A program made the position numbers and the translations under genes. Positions 22,877 through 33,877 of a DNA stretch of 64,000 nucleotides are shown in pieces. Source of the stretch: Pelobates cultripes (Eukaryota; Chordata; Amphibia; Anura; Pelobatidae). The notes below the pieces were generated by a model. That model did no database searches, was not told the DNA's origin, and saw nothing but the letters and a program-made list of their open reading frames with translations. Location: NCBI GenBank assembly GCA_933207985.1, contig OW240913.1, forward strand, positions 279,045,102 to 279,109,101, written 5' to 3'. Every line of letters starts with the position of its first letter. Position 1 is the stretch's first letter.

Positions 22877-23594
22877 GACATTTTGTAATTAACTCAATAT
22901 TTTCTATCGAACAGTGAAGTAACTTACAGGCACATTCCAGGAATGAGTTTGTGTGTGTCATTGTAGAGACACAGAAAAGATTGTTAAAAAAAAAAAAAAA
23001 AAGGGATACAGGTCTAATTTATCATAATTTCCTGCCATTAAGAATATTCTCTATGGGCAAGAAAATGGTTGCATCTCTTCTGGTACTCATATCACTACAT
23101 ATTATTCAGTGCTGTGCTTGGTTAGCAAACTTTATCCCTCCGGCTTCTCTGAGACTGGTTGAAGCTTCATGATTGACTCATGTTTGATAACCTTGTTAGT
23201 ATAAAACAACCAACGGAGGTTTGCAATTCTATTAAAACCAGATAATCTCACCAATAATGTTTGAAAAGGGCAGCAAGTAACTGGCTGTTTTCATGCTAAT
23301 GATCTAATGTTAATGAGACAATACAGACATCATAACCACTGCAGTCTCAACCAACACTGGTCAGCATCTACCAAGTTTTACTGTAGTGACATCCAGCTTT
23401 ACTTGAAAGGGAATATGTGGTTCCTGGATAACACAAGGTATTTGTCAAACAGTGACAAAGCAGTTTGACTACTTAACATGGGGTGGCAACATAGCACTCC
23501 TGACACAAAAGCCATTGCAGAGGGTTGTAGAGATAATAGTCAAAGCTTCTTAACTAACAGAAGGTTTTAAGGGATATACACACAGCTCTCATTT

Positions 23595-23720
23595 AAAGTG
23601 ACACCCTAAGCACCATAACAGCTTTAGCTTAATGAAACCCTTTTGGTGTATAGAACATGCCCCTGCAGGCTCACTGCTCAATTCTCTGCCACGTAGATGT
23701 TAAATCACTTTTGTTGCTGT
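23595..23720 (+). repeat. Degenerate T2-type MITE fragment
   Basis: AAGTGACACCCTAAGCACCA and CTTTAGCTTAATGAAAC match the interior of this MITE family. No right terminus is visible. Confidence 0.5.
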
Positions 23721-23896
23721 TTGACACCCACAGACGGAATCATTTTTTTTTCTTTCAATGAGTGCAGTGTGTTTACTTTAGAAGTTTTTATCTCCTGATC
23801 TGTTAATTGAACTTTAATCACCCACATAAGTTTCTTGCAGGCTTTAGCGAGCTATTATTAGAGCAGGAAATAAGAAATTCAAAATCAAAAGACTTT

Positions 23897-24182
23897 TTAA
23901 AGGACCACTATAGGCACCCAGACCACTTCAGCTTAATGACAGCCGCTAGAGGCGCTTGCGTGTTTCTCACTGTGAAAATCACAGTGAGAAGACGCCAGCG
24001 TCCATAGGAAAGCATTGTGAATGCTTTCCTATGGACTGGCTGAATGCGCGCGCGGCTCGTGCCGCGCATGCGCACTCAGCAAAAGAGGGGGAGGAGAGGA
24101 GGAGGAGAGCTCCCCGCCCGGCGCTGGAGAAAGAGGTAAGTTTAAACGAGAGTGTTTTCCTTGCACTATAGTGGTCCTTTAA
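23897..24182 (+). mobile_element. T2-like MITE deletion derivative, 286 bp
   Basis: Same ends as 22420-22876 (TTAAAGGACCACTATAGG / CACTATAGTGGTCCTTTAA). The left arm jumps directly from CTTCAGCTTAATG to ACAGCCGCTAGAGG, removing about 125 bp present in the longer copy. Confidence 0.9.
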
Positions 24183-26090
24183 GACACTCTTTACAAGAAA
24201 TGTGAAGGGATACTATGTAGGTCAAATGTTTGAGGGGTGTGTCTTAAACAGTGATTTAACTCATAAATAGCAGAGAATTTAACAGTTATATTACAGGTTT
24301 ATAATCTATACACCAAAGGTAATACATTAAGCTCAGTGTTGTTGTGGAGAATGTGGAAAACAACTTGATGTGAAATACAATACACTTTCACTTGAAAAGA
24401 TTCAATTTACATGCAATATTATGTAATGATAGATAGTATTATAATATTGTATTGTAATCAATTTAAGTGTTGCATTTTTTCTGCTTATTTTTACCAGGAA
24501 GATGTATTTATTCGCTTACCCTTTAAAGCTTCCTGATAAAACTAAATATTCCTTCAGACATTTGAATAAATATACATTTAAATTGTCTTGTGAATATAAA
24601 AGAAAGGCTTGCTATGTTTATACTCTAAATAACAATAGGCAGATGTACAATGGAATATCTTAAATTATAAACCTGACTGATCTTGTGTTTTCTCATGCTG
24701 AAATTTGCATCAACATTATATAAGCATGTATATATCTGCTTGTATAATACAATACAATCTTGCAATGTATATCTTGGAAGCAATAATAATTATAGTAGTA
24801 TTAATAATGCATAGATAAACTTAGATATAGATATACTTGTCTTCCAGGAGGATGTTCTACCTCCTGAGGATGTAGCTTATGCCAACTATAGATGGCACTG
24901 ACACTCTCAGCCAACCTCTTCTGCTAATTACTGCTCCGGCTTAAAAAAAATAAAAAAATAAATCAGCCCAGGCACCAGAGGGGGGCTGGGTTTTTGAGGC
25001 ACCTGGCACCCCCAGTTATTGTCAAATAATTTAGAAACAGTTAACATTGTACAGTGAGACAGTACCAAGCATCTCCAGCCACAACATCCACTTTGTGAAT
25101 AGGTGATTATGGTACCCGATGTTTCCCTTAAAATAATTTATTTATTTATTTATTTTTTTCAAACATGGTCACTGTTGAATGTTCTGTACTTTTTGTCCAT
25201 TTTTGTTATTGTCTTTAATTATGGTCATGCCTTCACTAGTCCACCTATATTTCTTTGTTGATATGCTCCCCACACTTTTATCACATTCTGCGTATTATTT
25301 ATGTGTGTTTGGGCTACAATGGTGTACCTATTTACAGCCTACTGAGAACTCAAACATAGCACCTTCAGCAATATGAAGCTGTCAACTCCCTGTCAGTATT
25401 CAATTGAGTGACATGCAAATGAACAGAAGATTCTCGGTCTTTGGATTTAAGTTTACGTAGCTACATATTATTAGTTGATGTAGATTTCTATTTTTCAGGG
25501 AACGGAGAACAGTTATTTTCTACTTAGTGGATTAATCCTGCAGTCACTTTATTTTTATTCTCTGCAAAAGCCTCCCCTTTCTTTTTTAAACCACAGCTAT
25601 AGTGTCCTCCGGGATTATAGCCTTGGCAAGGGATTCTTAAAAATGATAAATAACAGTTGATCCCCTACCACTTTTAGCTGTTTGTGTATAATCCATCAGG
25701 TAGACGTGGCTTTATTTAGTTTTTGTATCCCAAGGTGCTATCCCTGCTTACAGTTATTTCAAATAAACAGATTTACCTGCATTTGCTGCCTTCCTATCAT
25801 TTAAAGAAGCTTGCCAGACAATAACAGACTCAGATTTCTGTTGCCTGTTATTGTCATGCCTATACTTTCTGATCTTATCATGATTTTTTTGTTGCCAAGC
25901 AAATCTACTTTAGATTTTCAAGTTCACTCCGTGATACAATAATACTCTTTCACATTTTCTTTTAAAAATAAAATCTACAGGGCTCTTGTTTAGAACCCTG
26001 AATTCTAATTATAGATCATACATTTTTGAAATTTTTAAAGAAAAAAGCTTACTATTTCATATTGTTATAATTGGTATTAATATTGTTTAA
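24183..26090. other. ascc3 intron A, no recognisable element
   Basis: AT-rich, low-repeat intronic sequence without a recognised exon. Confidence 0.5.
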
Positions 26091-26093
26091 GAT

Positions 26094-26143
26094 AAGATAT
26101 TTAAGAGGCCAAGTATATAAATACTTGGCCTCTTAAATATCTT
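26094..26143. repeat. Perfect 23-bp hairpin with a 4-nt loop
   Basis: Positions 26094-26116 are the exact reverse complement of 26121-26143, with loop ATAA. The stem core is AGAGGCCAAGTAT. Confidence 0.9.
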
Positions 26144-26249
26144 AAGTCTTACAGAGTTTGATAAAGCAGTACATTTTTAAGGGAATCAACAATTTGCTAC
26201 ACCTAAAAGAGTGGTCAGTTTAAGTTCTTGATGCATGAAATCAAGAATA

Positions 26250-26440
26250 AAGTTCTAAAAGAGGCACTCCAAGTTACAAAATAACTTTAGCTTAAAGGAA
26301 CACTATTATTATTTTATTATTTATATAGCGCCATTAGACTCCGTAGTGCTGTACAATATAGCACAATGACTCTATAGAGTCTCTGTCCCTACTCCTATTT
26401 TATTCAGATTCCTCTGTCTTCCCACAATGCAATAAAATAA
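26250..26440. repeat. T2-type MITE fragment with nested insertion and LINE-tail-like sequence
   Basis: GAGGCACTCCAAGTTACAA...CTTTAGC is the left part of a T2-type MITE. At its AGCTTAA site another start follows (TTAAAGGAACACTA, 26292). Then comes TTATTATTTATATAGCGCC, a motif also common at LINE 3' ends in frogs. Confidence 0.5.
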
Positions 26441-26619
26441 AATAAATATATATAATATGTTTTACTTACTTTTTGCCAGCACCAAGCGTCCGTCACCACT
26501 ACTTACCTTCCTGCCTCCCTCAGCGTTATTCAGTTCTCCACCTCCCACTTGTGACATTCCCTCCTCTGGCAATTTTCAATCCAAGGCTCCTCATAGAGGC
26601 GAGAGCCACATGTATATTC

Positions 26620-27000
26620 TCTCTATAAAGGGATTCTCTAGTAACCAGAACCATTACAGCTTAAAGGACCACTATAGGCACCCCGACCACTTCAGCTTAA
26701 TGAAGTGGTCTGGGTGCCAGGTCCAGAGAAACTGCTATGTTTACAAATAGATTAATCCAGCCTCTAGTGGCTGTCTCATTGACAGCCGCTAGAGGGCTTC
26801 CGCGCTTCTCACTGTGATTTTCACAAACAAGTATGTTTTCCTGGCACTATAGTGGTCCTTTAATGTAGGCCTTCTGGTATCTATAGCATTTCCCTGCAGG
26901 CTTTTCAATGTAAACAGTGCCTTTGAAGAGAACAGGCAGTGTTTACATTGCTGCCTACTAACACCTCTGTGCAGCGAATACAGGTGCACTGTGTGCTGCA
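26620..27000 (+). mobile_element. T2-type MITE containing a nested MITE
   Basis: The outer part is AAAGGGATTCTCTAGTAACC...ATTACAGC, then after the nested copy TGTAGGCCTTCTGGTATC, a hairpin (CAGTGCCTT.../...AGGCAGTG near 26910-26945) and TTTACATTGCTGCCTACTAA. The outer right terminus is lost. Confidence 0.65.
26661..26863 (+). mobile_element. Nested T2-like MITE, 203 bp
   Basis: TTAAAGGACCACTATAGGCA to CACTATAGTGGTCCTTTAA. It sits in the outer MITE's AGCTTAATG, duplicating TTAA on both sides. It is the shortest of the three GGACCACTATAGG copies here. Confidence 0.9.
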
Positions 27001-27640
27001 CTTACATTCGGCGTCTCCACACTCTGCATGTGCTCACTGTACCTAGAGTGACACGTCACTAAGGAGGCCCAAAGAAGGCCAAAACAATTGTTCAGGGTTT
27101 CTGTATCTCTTGTGCAGAGAGAAATTGCAGACATTTTGGTTCTGACTGCCCTTGTGGGTGCGATTATGCCTTGGATATGTCTCTCTCTGTAATTGCCCAG
27201 GAAAACAAAAAACATTTTAAGACTTAAGTGGGGATTTACTGGAAGGCAAGCTACTGATTTTGTCTAAACGTTTGTGAGTTCTGAGAGCTCTAGTATTTTC
27301 CTTTTTTGTTGCAATACATTAACCTGGCTCTTCCCAAGTTCAAAAGAGCAATCCAGGCGTCCCCACCATGCTCACTGTACCTAGAGGTATACCAGCTACA
27401 CCTTGCTGACCAGTCCCAAAATTGTTGTAGCTCTCATGCAGAGAGAACATTTTGGTTCTGACTGCCCTTATGAGTGGAATTATTTGGATATGCATTGAAA
27501 GTGGTTCTCTGTAATGGCACAATAGAGCAAAAACTATTTGACACCTGATTAGAAATTTACCGAATCTACTTCTAGAGTTCTTCTAAGCTTTTGTCAGTTA
27601 TCAGAGTTCTCTTTGTTTTTGGCTGCTAAAACAGGCTAGA
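27001..27640 (+). repeat. Two-unit direct repeat, period about 337 bp
   Basis: GCTCACTGTACCTAGAG occurs at 27032 and 27369. Each is followed by CAGAGAGA...ACATTTTGGTTCTGACTGCC. The units are well diverged. The repeat class was not identified. Confidence 0.65.
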
Positions 27641-27904
27641 TATGAATACCCTGGGTTGTCTACTTTTGCAATTGGTATGCCATGATGGGGGAAATTTTAA
27701 TTCCTTGTCTGCCATACGGTGTCAAAAGTGACAAAGGCCTAGCAAACTGATCTGGAAAATCTCAATGTGTAAAAGCTGGAAAGGGCATGCCTTATATTTG
27801 ACACTTTAACTTTCCAAAACTCCATAAAACCTGTAAATAGTGTGTGGGGCAGGGGGGGGTACTGTTGTACTCATAAGGGACTACTGTTCTATGTTAATTC
27901 ACAC
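27641..27904 (+). repeat. Unclassified dispersed-repeat-like sequence upstream of the L2 LINE
   Basis: ATGGGGGAAATTTTAATTCC...GGGGGGTACTGTTGTACTCATAAG looks like a dispersed frog repeat, but I cannot place it in a superfamily. It may be part of the same element as the direct repeat to its left. Confidence 0.35.
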
Positions 27905-29475
27905 ACGCTACAGCGGAAGAGGTTTCTGCTCTGCTCCAGTCCTCCCGTCTCGTCCCACCACCTGCTCCATAGATCCAATTCAGTCGCATCTCATCCGTAC
28001 TCTGTCTTCTTCTCTTTTATCTCTCACTAAAATTTTCAATCTCTCTCTCCCCTCTGGCATATTTCCACCGCCCTGTGAACATGCAACTGTAACCCAATTT
28101 CTAAAGAAGCCCAACTTTGATTCTAACTCCCCATCCAACTACTGTCCTATCTTGCTACTGCCTTTTGTATCCGAGATCCTTGAAAGAGTTGTGTATGGGA
28201 AATTGACAGACTTTGAGTCCAACTCTCTGTTAGGCCCGCTTCAGTCTGGTTTCTGCGCTAAGCACTCTGTGGAAACAGCACTGACCAAAGTATCCAATGA
28301 TCTACTCGCTGCAAAATCTCATGGTCACTACTCTATCCTAATTCTCCTTGACCCTTCTGCCGCTTTTGACACTGATCATCAACAGCTTCTTCTCTTCCTC
28401 TGCAATATCGGTCTACAAGATATTGCTCTCTCCTGGTGCTCCTCCTATCTCTCCCAGCGCTCTTTCGGTGTTTCTTTCTCTGGCTCTGCTTTTTCTCCCC
28501 AACTCCTCTCTGTTGGTGTCCCCCAAGGTACAGTCCTTGGTCCCCTACTGTTCTCCATCTATACTACCTCATTTGGTAAACTCATTAGCTCCTTTGGCTT
28601 CCAATATAATTTCTATGCGGATGACACGCAAATCTATCTGTCCTCTCCTGATCTCTTCCCTTCCCTCTTGACTAGTGTCTCTGACTGTCTCTCTGCTTTT
28701 TCTAACTGGATGGCTGCCCACTTCCTTAAACTCAACTTGACCAAAACTGAAATTCTTGTCTTTCCTCCCTCAAGTGTTGCAACTCCTGTGTCTGTCTCCC
28801 TCCAAGTCAACGTTGCTAACATCAGCTCCACCACGCAGGCTCGCTGCCTAGGTTTTCTCTTTGACTCCGACCTCTCCTTCATGCCTCAAATCTATCGCCA
28901 AATCATGCCGCTTCCATCTCAAAATCATTGCGCACATCTGACCCTACTTAACGCCAGATGCAACTAAGATGCAGGTCCATTCCACTGTCCTTTCTCGCCT
29001 TGACTACTGTAATCCACTTATCAGTGGTCATACGTGCTCCCAACTTGCGCCGTTACAGTCCATAATGAATGCGGCAGCGAGGCTCATCTTCCTGTCCTCC
29101 CGCACCTCCCACGCCTCACCCTTCTGTCAGTTCCTACATTGGCTTCCTGTAAGATATACGGCTCAATTTAAAATTCTGGTTCTTTCTTTCAAATCAATAC
29201 ATAATGCTGCTCCCACCTATCTATCCTCCCTCATACACAAGTATGTCCTGTCTAGGCCTTCACCCTCTGCTGAAGACTTACGTCTATCTATTGTCCCTAC
29301 TTCCACTTCTGATGCTCGCCTTCAAGACTTCTCGAGTGGAACTCACTTCCCTCCTCAGTAAGATGCTCACCCAGTCTCCACTCCTTCAAAAAAATCACTA
29401 AAAAACTTTTTCTTCATAAAAGCGTATCAATTAAACTGTTAATAGTTCCCGACTGATTCCTCTCTTGCAACTGTC
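27905..29475 (+). pseudogene. L2-clade LINE reverse transcriptase, 5'-truncated
   Basis: The + frame from about 27905 to 28967 gives [61 protein letters not shown] (motif A), [18 protein letters not shown] and [11 protein letters not shown] (the YADD catalytic box). After a frameshift, 28969-29361 continues with LSRLDYCNPLIS, NAAARLIFL and FLHWLPVRY, the conserved C-terminal region of the L2 clade. Such ORF2 proteins reverse-transcribe by target priming. No endonuclease domain remains. The catalytic YADD is intact, but the frame is broken at 28967 by a stop and shift. The 3' UTR is found beyond a 2.4-kb insertion. Confidence 0.85.
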
Positions 29476-29547
29476 ATTAGTCTAATACTGTCCAATTGGG
29501 TGACTTTGGGTTAGACGCTGGGGGGGGGGGGAAATCTTGTTTTGTGA

Positions 29548-30505
29548 CGACGCTGCATAGACGATGTCCTTATAATTTGGGAGGGGGACCAAACTAGTTT
29601 GGACAATTTTGTTTCATACATCAACCACAATGAGTACAACTTAAGTTTTACTTCCACTTGTCATACTACACTCACAGATTTTTTTAGATTTAACAATCTA
29701 TATAGAAAATAATGTCCTGAAAACTAAAACGTTTTTTTAAGAACACTGATTGTAATACCGCTATAGACTATTCAAGTTCCCATCACCCTACATGGTTAAA
29801 AAATGTCCCTAATGGACAATTAACACGTCGGAGACGTAATTGCTCAGATATAGACACTTTCAGGACTCAATCAAAAATCATAAAAAACAGATATATAGAA
29901 AAAGGATATGACTCAAAAATAGTTGAAGAAGCAAAATCTACTTTGATCAATATAGATTGTGACAGATTACTTACTAAAACAAGTGCCAACATTTCAAAAA
30001 ACAGAAATGGAAATAAGTTAGATTTTGTAACCAAACATTACTCCCAAGCTAGGGAAATCCAAATTTTTTTGATGTGGAAAGTGTTCCACGTGTACCTTCC
30101 AAAAAAAAAATACCAATATATTTATCGGCACATATACACAACAAACATATCATATAAAAAAAATTCATTTAGTGCTCCACCACCCATGTAATTTATTTAT
30201 TACAATGTGGTTGTGGAGCACAATATATTGGTCGGACCATCCGAAAACTGCATGTCCGATTACTGGAGCATTTCCAAAATATAAGAAATAAGAAATTAGA
30301 CCATAGTGTTCCTAGACATTGTACCTTCTGTCCTCAATTTCAATGGAACACATTCCTAGCAATTGGGATAGACAAAATAGCAAAACACTGGAGAGGAGGA
30401 AACATTGAGACCTCGCTAAATACTAAAGAGGCCCAGTGGATCTTTAATTTAAAAACTTTAAAATATGGTTTAAATCAAGAAATAGACTTAGCTGGGCTTA
30501 TCTGA
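29548..30505 (+). pseudogene. Penelope-like reverse transcriptase C-terminus plus GIY-YIG endonuclease
   Basis: RRCIDDVLIIWEGD (29548 onwards) holds the IDD catalytic box of the reverse transcriptase. Next come NEYNLSFT, SSSHHPTWLKNVPNGQ and TRRRRNCSD, a block typical of Penelope-like proteins. A shift near 30110 moves to the frame of HVIYLLQCGCGAQYIGRTIR, which carries the CxC plus QYIGRT version of the GIY-YIG endonuclease, followed by LLEHFQNI and GLNQEIDL before the stop at 30503-30505. In intact elements this single protein nicks DNA and copies the RNA. Most of the reverse transcriptase is missing and there are at least two frame breaks, so it is inactive. I am confident of the superfamily but not of the clade. 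Confidence 0.85.
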
Positions 30506-30858
30506 TCTATTGTTGTTCTTGGGTTTTCTCTCTTTTTTTCCCCCTTTTTTTTTATAATCTTTCTTTCTCTTTTTTAACATACATTTTTGTTGTCCATTGC
30601 ACTTTAGAATATATCCAGATACAAATATATAATTGATTTCTATGTATCAAACTAATACTTGTTTTCCAATTACAGATAGATAACTTAGTTCACTCTGGAT
30701 TTTTGATGTTTTGGATACTTATGTATGATAAAATAATTTGTTTGTTGTTGTTCTGTATAAGCTTGTGATTTTATGTAAAGGTGTTGAGCATGACAATAGC
30801 GAGTCTCTTCTACAATTATAACATTTATTTACTCAGATATTCTAGACATACTCTTTTA

Positions 30859-30859
30859 G

Positions 30860-30894
<35 letters not shown>
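30859..30894. repeat. (TA)n microsatellite
   Basis: Pure alternating TA run within the 3' untranslated part of the Penelope-like element. Confidence 0.95.
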
Positions 30895-30898
<4 letters not shown>

Positions 30899-31099
30899 TA
30901 GATATAAATATATATGTACATTTATACCTGCAATTAGGCAGGTTTATGCATTTTCATTTATATACTAATTTTGATTAATATACAAGTATTTTCCTTTGTG
31001 TTGATATTTTTAGTTATTTGATACAAAGGGCATACTAAATGTTCATTTAATGTTAAATTATACTTGGCACTGAAATGCTCAATTCTTATATACTAGTAT

Positions 31100-31480
31100 A
31101 TTGTTTTGATAAACATTTGGTATAGAGGATTTGCTCGGTCCGTTATACCGAAAGTGATGTCACCTGGAAGTAATGAATGCGTTCCAAGGTGGAACACACA
31201 CCATCATCTGCAATCAATTATTCCCATTTCCTGGCGGATATAAAAGTAGAACCTGGCCGGATTGGAGTCATGCATCCCTGAGGAAGTCCAGAAGAGGACG
31301 AAACGCATTGGAGTTGTTTATTTTGTTCATATAAACTTTTATTTTATTTTACCTTTGCTGGTGCTGCCTGCAGATTCTGCTGTGATTTTATTGGCTGATA
31401 CACGTGGATACCACCTTGGTGTGGAGACATGCTGTCTTTGCTTTGAAGCATTGTGAGTGCAATATATATAATAAATTGTT
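31100..31480 (+). repeat. Terminal-repeat-like region of the Penelope-like element
   Basis: TATAAAAG (31240) precedes CCCTGAGGAAGTCCAGAAGA (31276) and GGACGAAACGC. About 140 bp further on comes TTGTGAGTGCAATATATATA. This layout of TATA-like box, ribozyme-like core, GTGAGTGC and TA tract recurs in the repeats near 33210, 43180 and 63229. Confidence 0.55.
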
Positions 31481-31918
31481 ACATTTTTATACAATCTGCA
31501 CTATCTATTGTTCCCTTTTGTTTGAGTGGGCAAGAAGATTTACTACTTTCTGCATCGCTGGAGGTTCTTCATACTTTACTATTTCCCTAATATTAAGGGA
31601 GATGCGCCTGAATTCATCTTAATTTTGTGAGTTCTCTACCACCCCCACCCTCTATATGTGTTAATTGTATTAAACTATTTTTATATCTCTCCCTATAGAT
31701 ATATATATCTAAGGTAGAACACATCGTCATACAGTTTGTATTTTTTATTATCCCTTTGTGGTGAATAACACATTCTTTCCCTTTGCTTTTTTTCTTTTTT
31801 ATTACTATGCTATTTTAAGTGTCTGTAAGGGAACACTTTAAACCTTGGGGACTCTGTGTAATACATAGCACCAAACGTTAACACTTTGTCTTTTTGTCTT
31901 TTGTATTAGTCTAATACT

Positions 31919-32100
31919 CGCCTTACCTTTTGTGTCACTCACAGCATGTAAACTCATTGAGCAGGGCCCTCAACCCCTCTGTTCCTGTGTTTCCAACTTG
32001 TCTGGTTACAACTACATGTTTGCCCGTCCACCCACTGTAAAGCGCTGCAGAATTTGTTCGCGCTATATAAATAATAACATAATAATAATGTGCATTTTAT
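31919..32100 (+). mobile_element. 3' untranslated tail of the L2-clade LINE
   Basis: CTTACCTTTTGTGTCACTCA, AAACTCATTGAGCAGGGCCC and CTGTAAAGCGCTGCAGAATT, then CGCTATATAAATAATAA. This is the typical L2-clade 3' end with short microsatellite-like A-rich repeats. It belongs to the element at 27905-29475. Confidence 0.8.
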
Positions 32101-33209
32101 TGCATTAAAAGCAAACTGTATTATGACATTTACAGTTACCATGTAGAACTTGGAAAATAGCATTTCTTACATTCTCACACTTCTTACATTCTCACACTTT
32201 TTGTTTTTAGATTTTATTAATTTCAAATTATATTTCATATATAAATATTAGATAAGAAATGAAAGCCTTACTTTTCCTGTACAAAATGATATGTAATAAG
32301 TGTGGGTGCACTTAATTTGAAAGAGGTGCATTATGGTTGAATACACCTATAGCTCAAACTGTAGGTTTTGTTTTGGTTCAGAATTTTTACAACTGCCTCC
32401 GTTCTTAAGGGGTTAAAGACAAACTAATCAGAAGTTGTTGACTAATTGCCTAAGTTGAAGTCAACACTTGCATATGTGCTTGACATTTTCTGTAGTAATG
32501 CAGATTGTACTTGAAATTATTCATTTGTTAATCCAGCCAAATTGAGCCCTTCAAGTGTGACATTATAATTACTTCTAAAGATATAGTTTGCGATCTGTTT
32601 TGGAAGTGAAAAGGTCGAATAAAACATTGTAATTTACAAAAGTAGTTTACTTAATCTAACCATATTTAAACATCTGTGCTTAAAGGGACACACACCAAAA
32701 GTAATCACTGTCTAAACATGCATGTATTTTTCCCACTGTGGTATCTAAAATAAAGTGTATCTACTCATCACACACACACAGCACTGCAGCATGTACTTTA
32801 GATGTGTATTTAAAATAATGTTTACATTAAAATTAACATTGTGTGTGTATATATGTAGTATGCATGTGTATGGGAATCTAGGCCCACTCCCCAGTTTTGC
32901 AGCCCTCCCTGTCACAGGTGCCTCTTTCCAATGACCTATTTAATCTTGTGCTGCATAGAGCCCTAACAGGAAGTATTTCCCACATAGATGAGTTGATCTC
33001 ATAAGAGCAGGCATTGCGTTGCTAGGATAGGACCTGCCAAAACTGGGGTAGATTGGTAGGCTTATGCAAAGTATGATAATATATTGTAAGTAGACCCCAA
33101 TTATTTTTGTCTAGGTTAGGTTTTTTTGAAACACACATTTCCATTCTGTAAGCTTTGAAATTGCTCTTTAGTGAATGAGTTAGTGCACTGGATCTTGTAT
33201 GATATATTC

Positions 33210-33310
33210 TGAGTAAAGCCAGCACTCGAGGACTTGTATAAAAATAAAAATAGCTTTTAATCCATAGTCAACGTTTAAGTTCACTACAGTGAACTTTCAT
33301 CAGGACACAA
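33210..33310 (-). repeat. Penelope-terminal-like repeat, copy 1
   Basis: Read on the minus strand: GTCCTGATGAAAGTTCACTG, then TAGTGAACTTAAACGTTGAC, and about 40 bp later AAGTCCTCGAGTGCTGGCT. The same order occurs at 43180-43280. Confidence 0.6.
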
Positions 33311-33339
33311 ACATCTTCACACACTTACACTTTACATTG

Positions 33340-33385
33340 TAGCAGAGTGGGATGTACTCACTTTTGTGAGATACTGTGTATGTTG
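33340..33385. repeat. Possible Tc1-like terminal inverted repeat
   Basis: GATGTACTCACTTTTGTGAG followed by ATACTGTGTA resembles the outer end of fish and frog Tc1-like elements. No partner end was found. Confidence 0.35.
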
Positions 33386-33700
33386 TTCTAATGTATTGTA
33401 ATCAATAGACCCTATAGCCACCTTAATATTTCTGCAATAGTTCTATGCAATTTACATTTTCTGGCAATACTTACAAATTATATAAAGCAATGATAATGAT
33501 TACATCATTTGTATTAATAACTTTTGAAAACAATCCAAAATGTGCAATCATTGTTCGGAAATTATTTTAAGATAGACATGTTATATGGCGTAATATTGGA
33601 GAGATTAATATTTCACACAATATTATGTGATATGTTTACCTTGTGATGCTTTAGTATGTTGTGTATATTGTTTAACATATCCTTTTCTTATTATTAACAG

Positions 33701-33877
33701 GTGGAGTCTACGCAGAGTATGATCAGGATTTTGGGACTTTCTGCAACTCTTCCCAATTACCTTGATGTGGCTAACTTTCTTCATGTCAATCCTTCTATTG
33801 GACTTTTCTTCTTTGATGCAAGATTCAGGCCGGTGCCACTGGGACAAACCTTTATTGGAATTAAATCTACTAACAAG
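33701..33877 (+). CDS. ascc3: ascc3 internal coding exon B (motif III, SAT)
   Basis: This 177-nt exon encodes 59 residues in phase 0, from [20 protein letters not shown] to IGIKSTNK. The acceptor is TTATTAACAG and the donor is [16 protein letters not shown] is motif III of Ski2-like helicases, which couples ATP hydrolysis to strand separation. The following [16 protein letters not shown] stretch is the conserved linker between the two RecA-like domains of cassette 1. It joins exon A without a phase change (LRQ to VEST), as in vertebrate ASCC3. No stop or frameshift is present, so the gene looks intact here. A 29.3-kb intron separates it from exon A. Confidence 0.96.

Larger units (their letters stand above)
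29490..31904 (+). mobile_element. Penelope-like element inserted in the L2 LINE, 2.4 kb
   Basis: A 14-bp duplication, ATTAGTCTAATACT, flanks it at 29476-29489 and 31905-31918, and L2 sequence resumes on both sides. Contents in order: the end of the reverse transcriptase (IDD motif), GIY-YIG endonuclease, a T-rich region, a (TA)n tract at 30859-30894, and a terminal-repeat-like 3' section. It is 5'-truncated. Confidence 0.8.
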
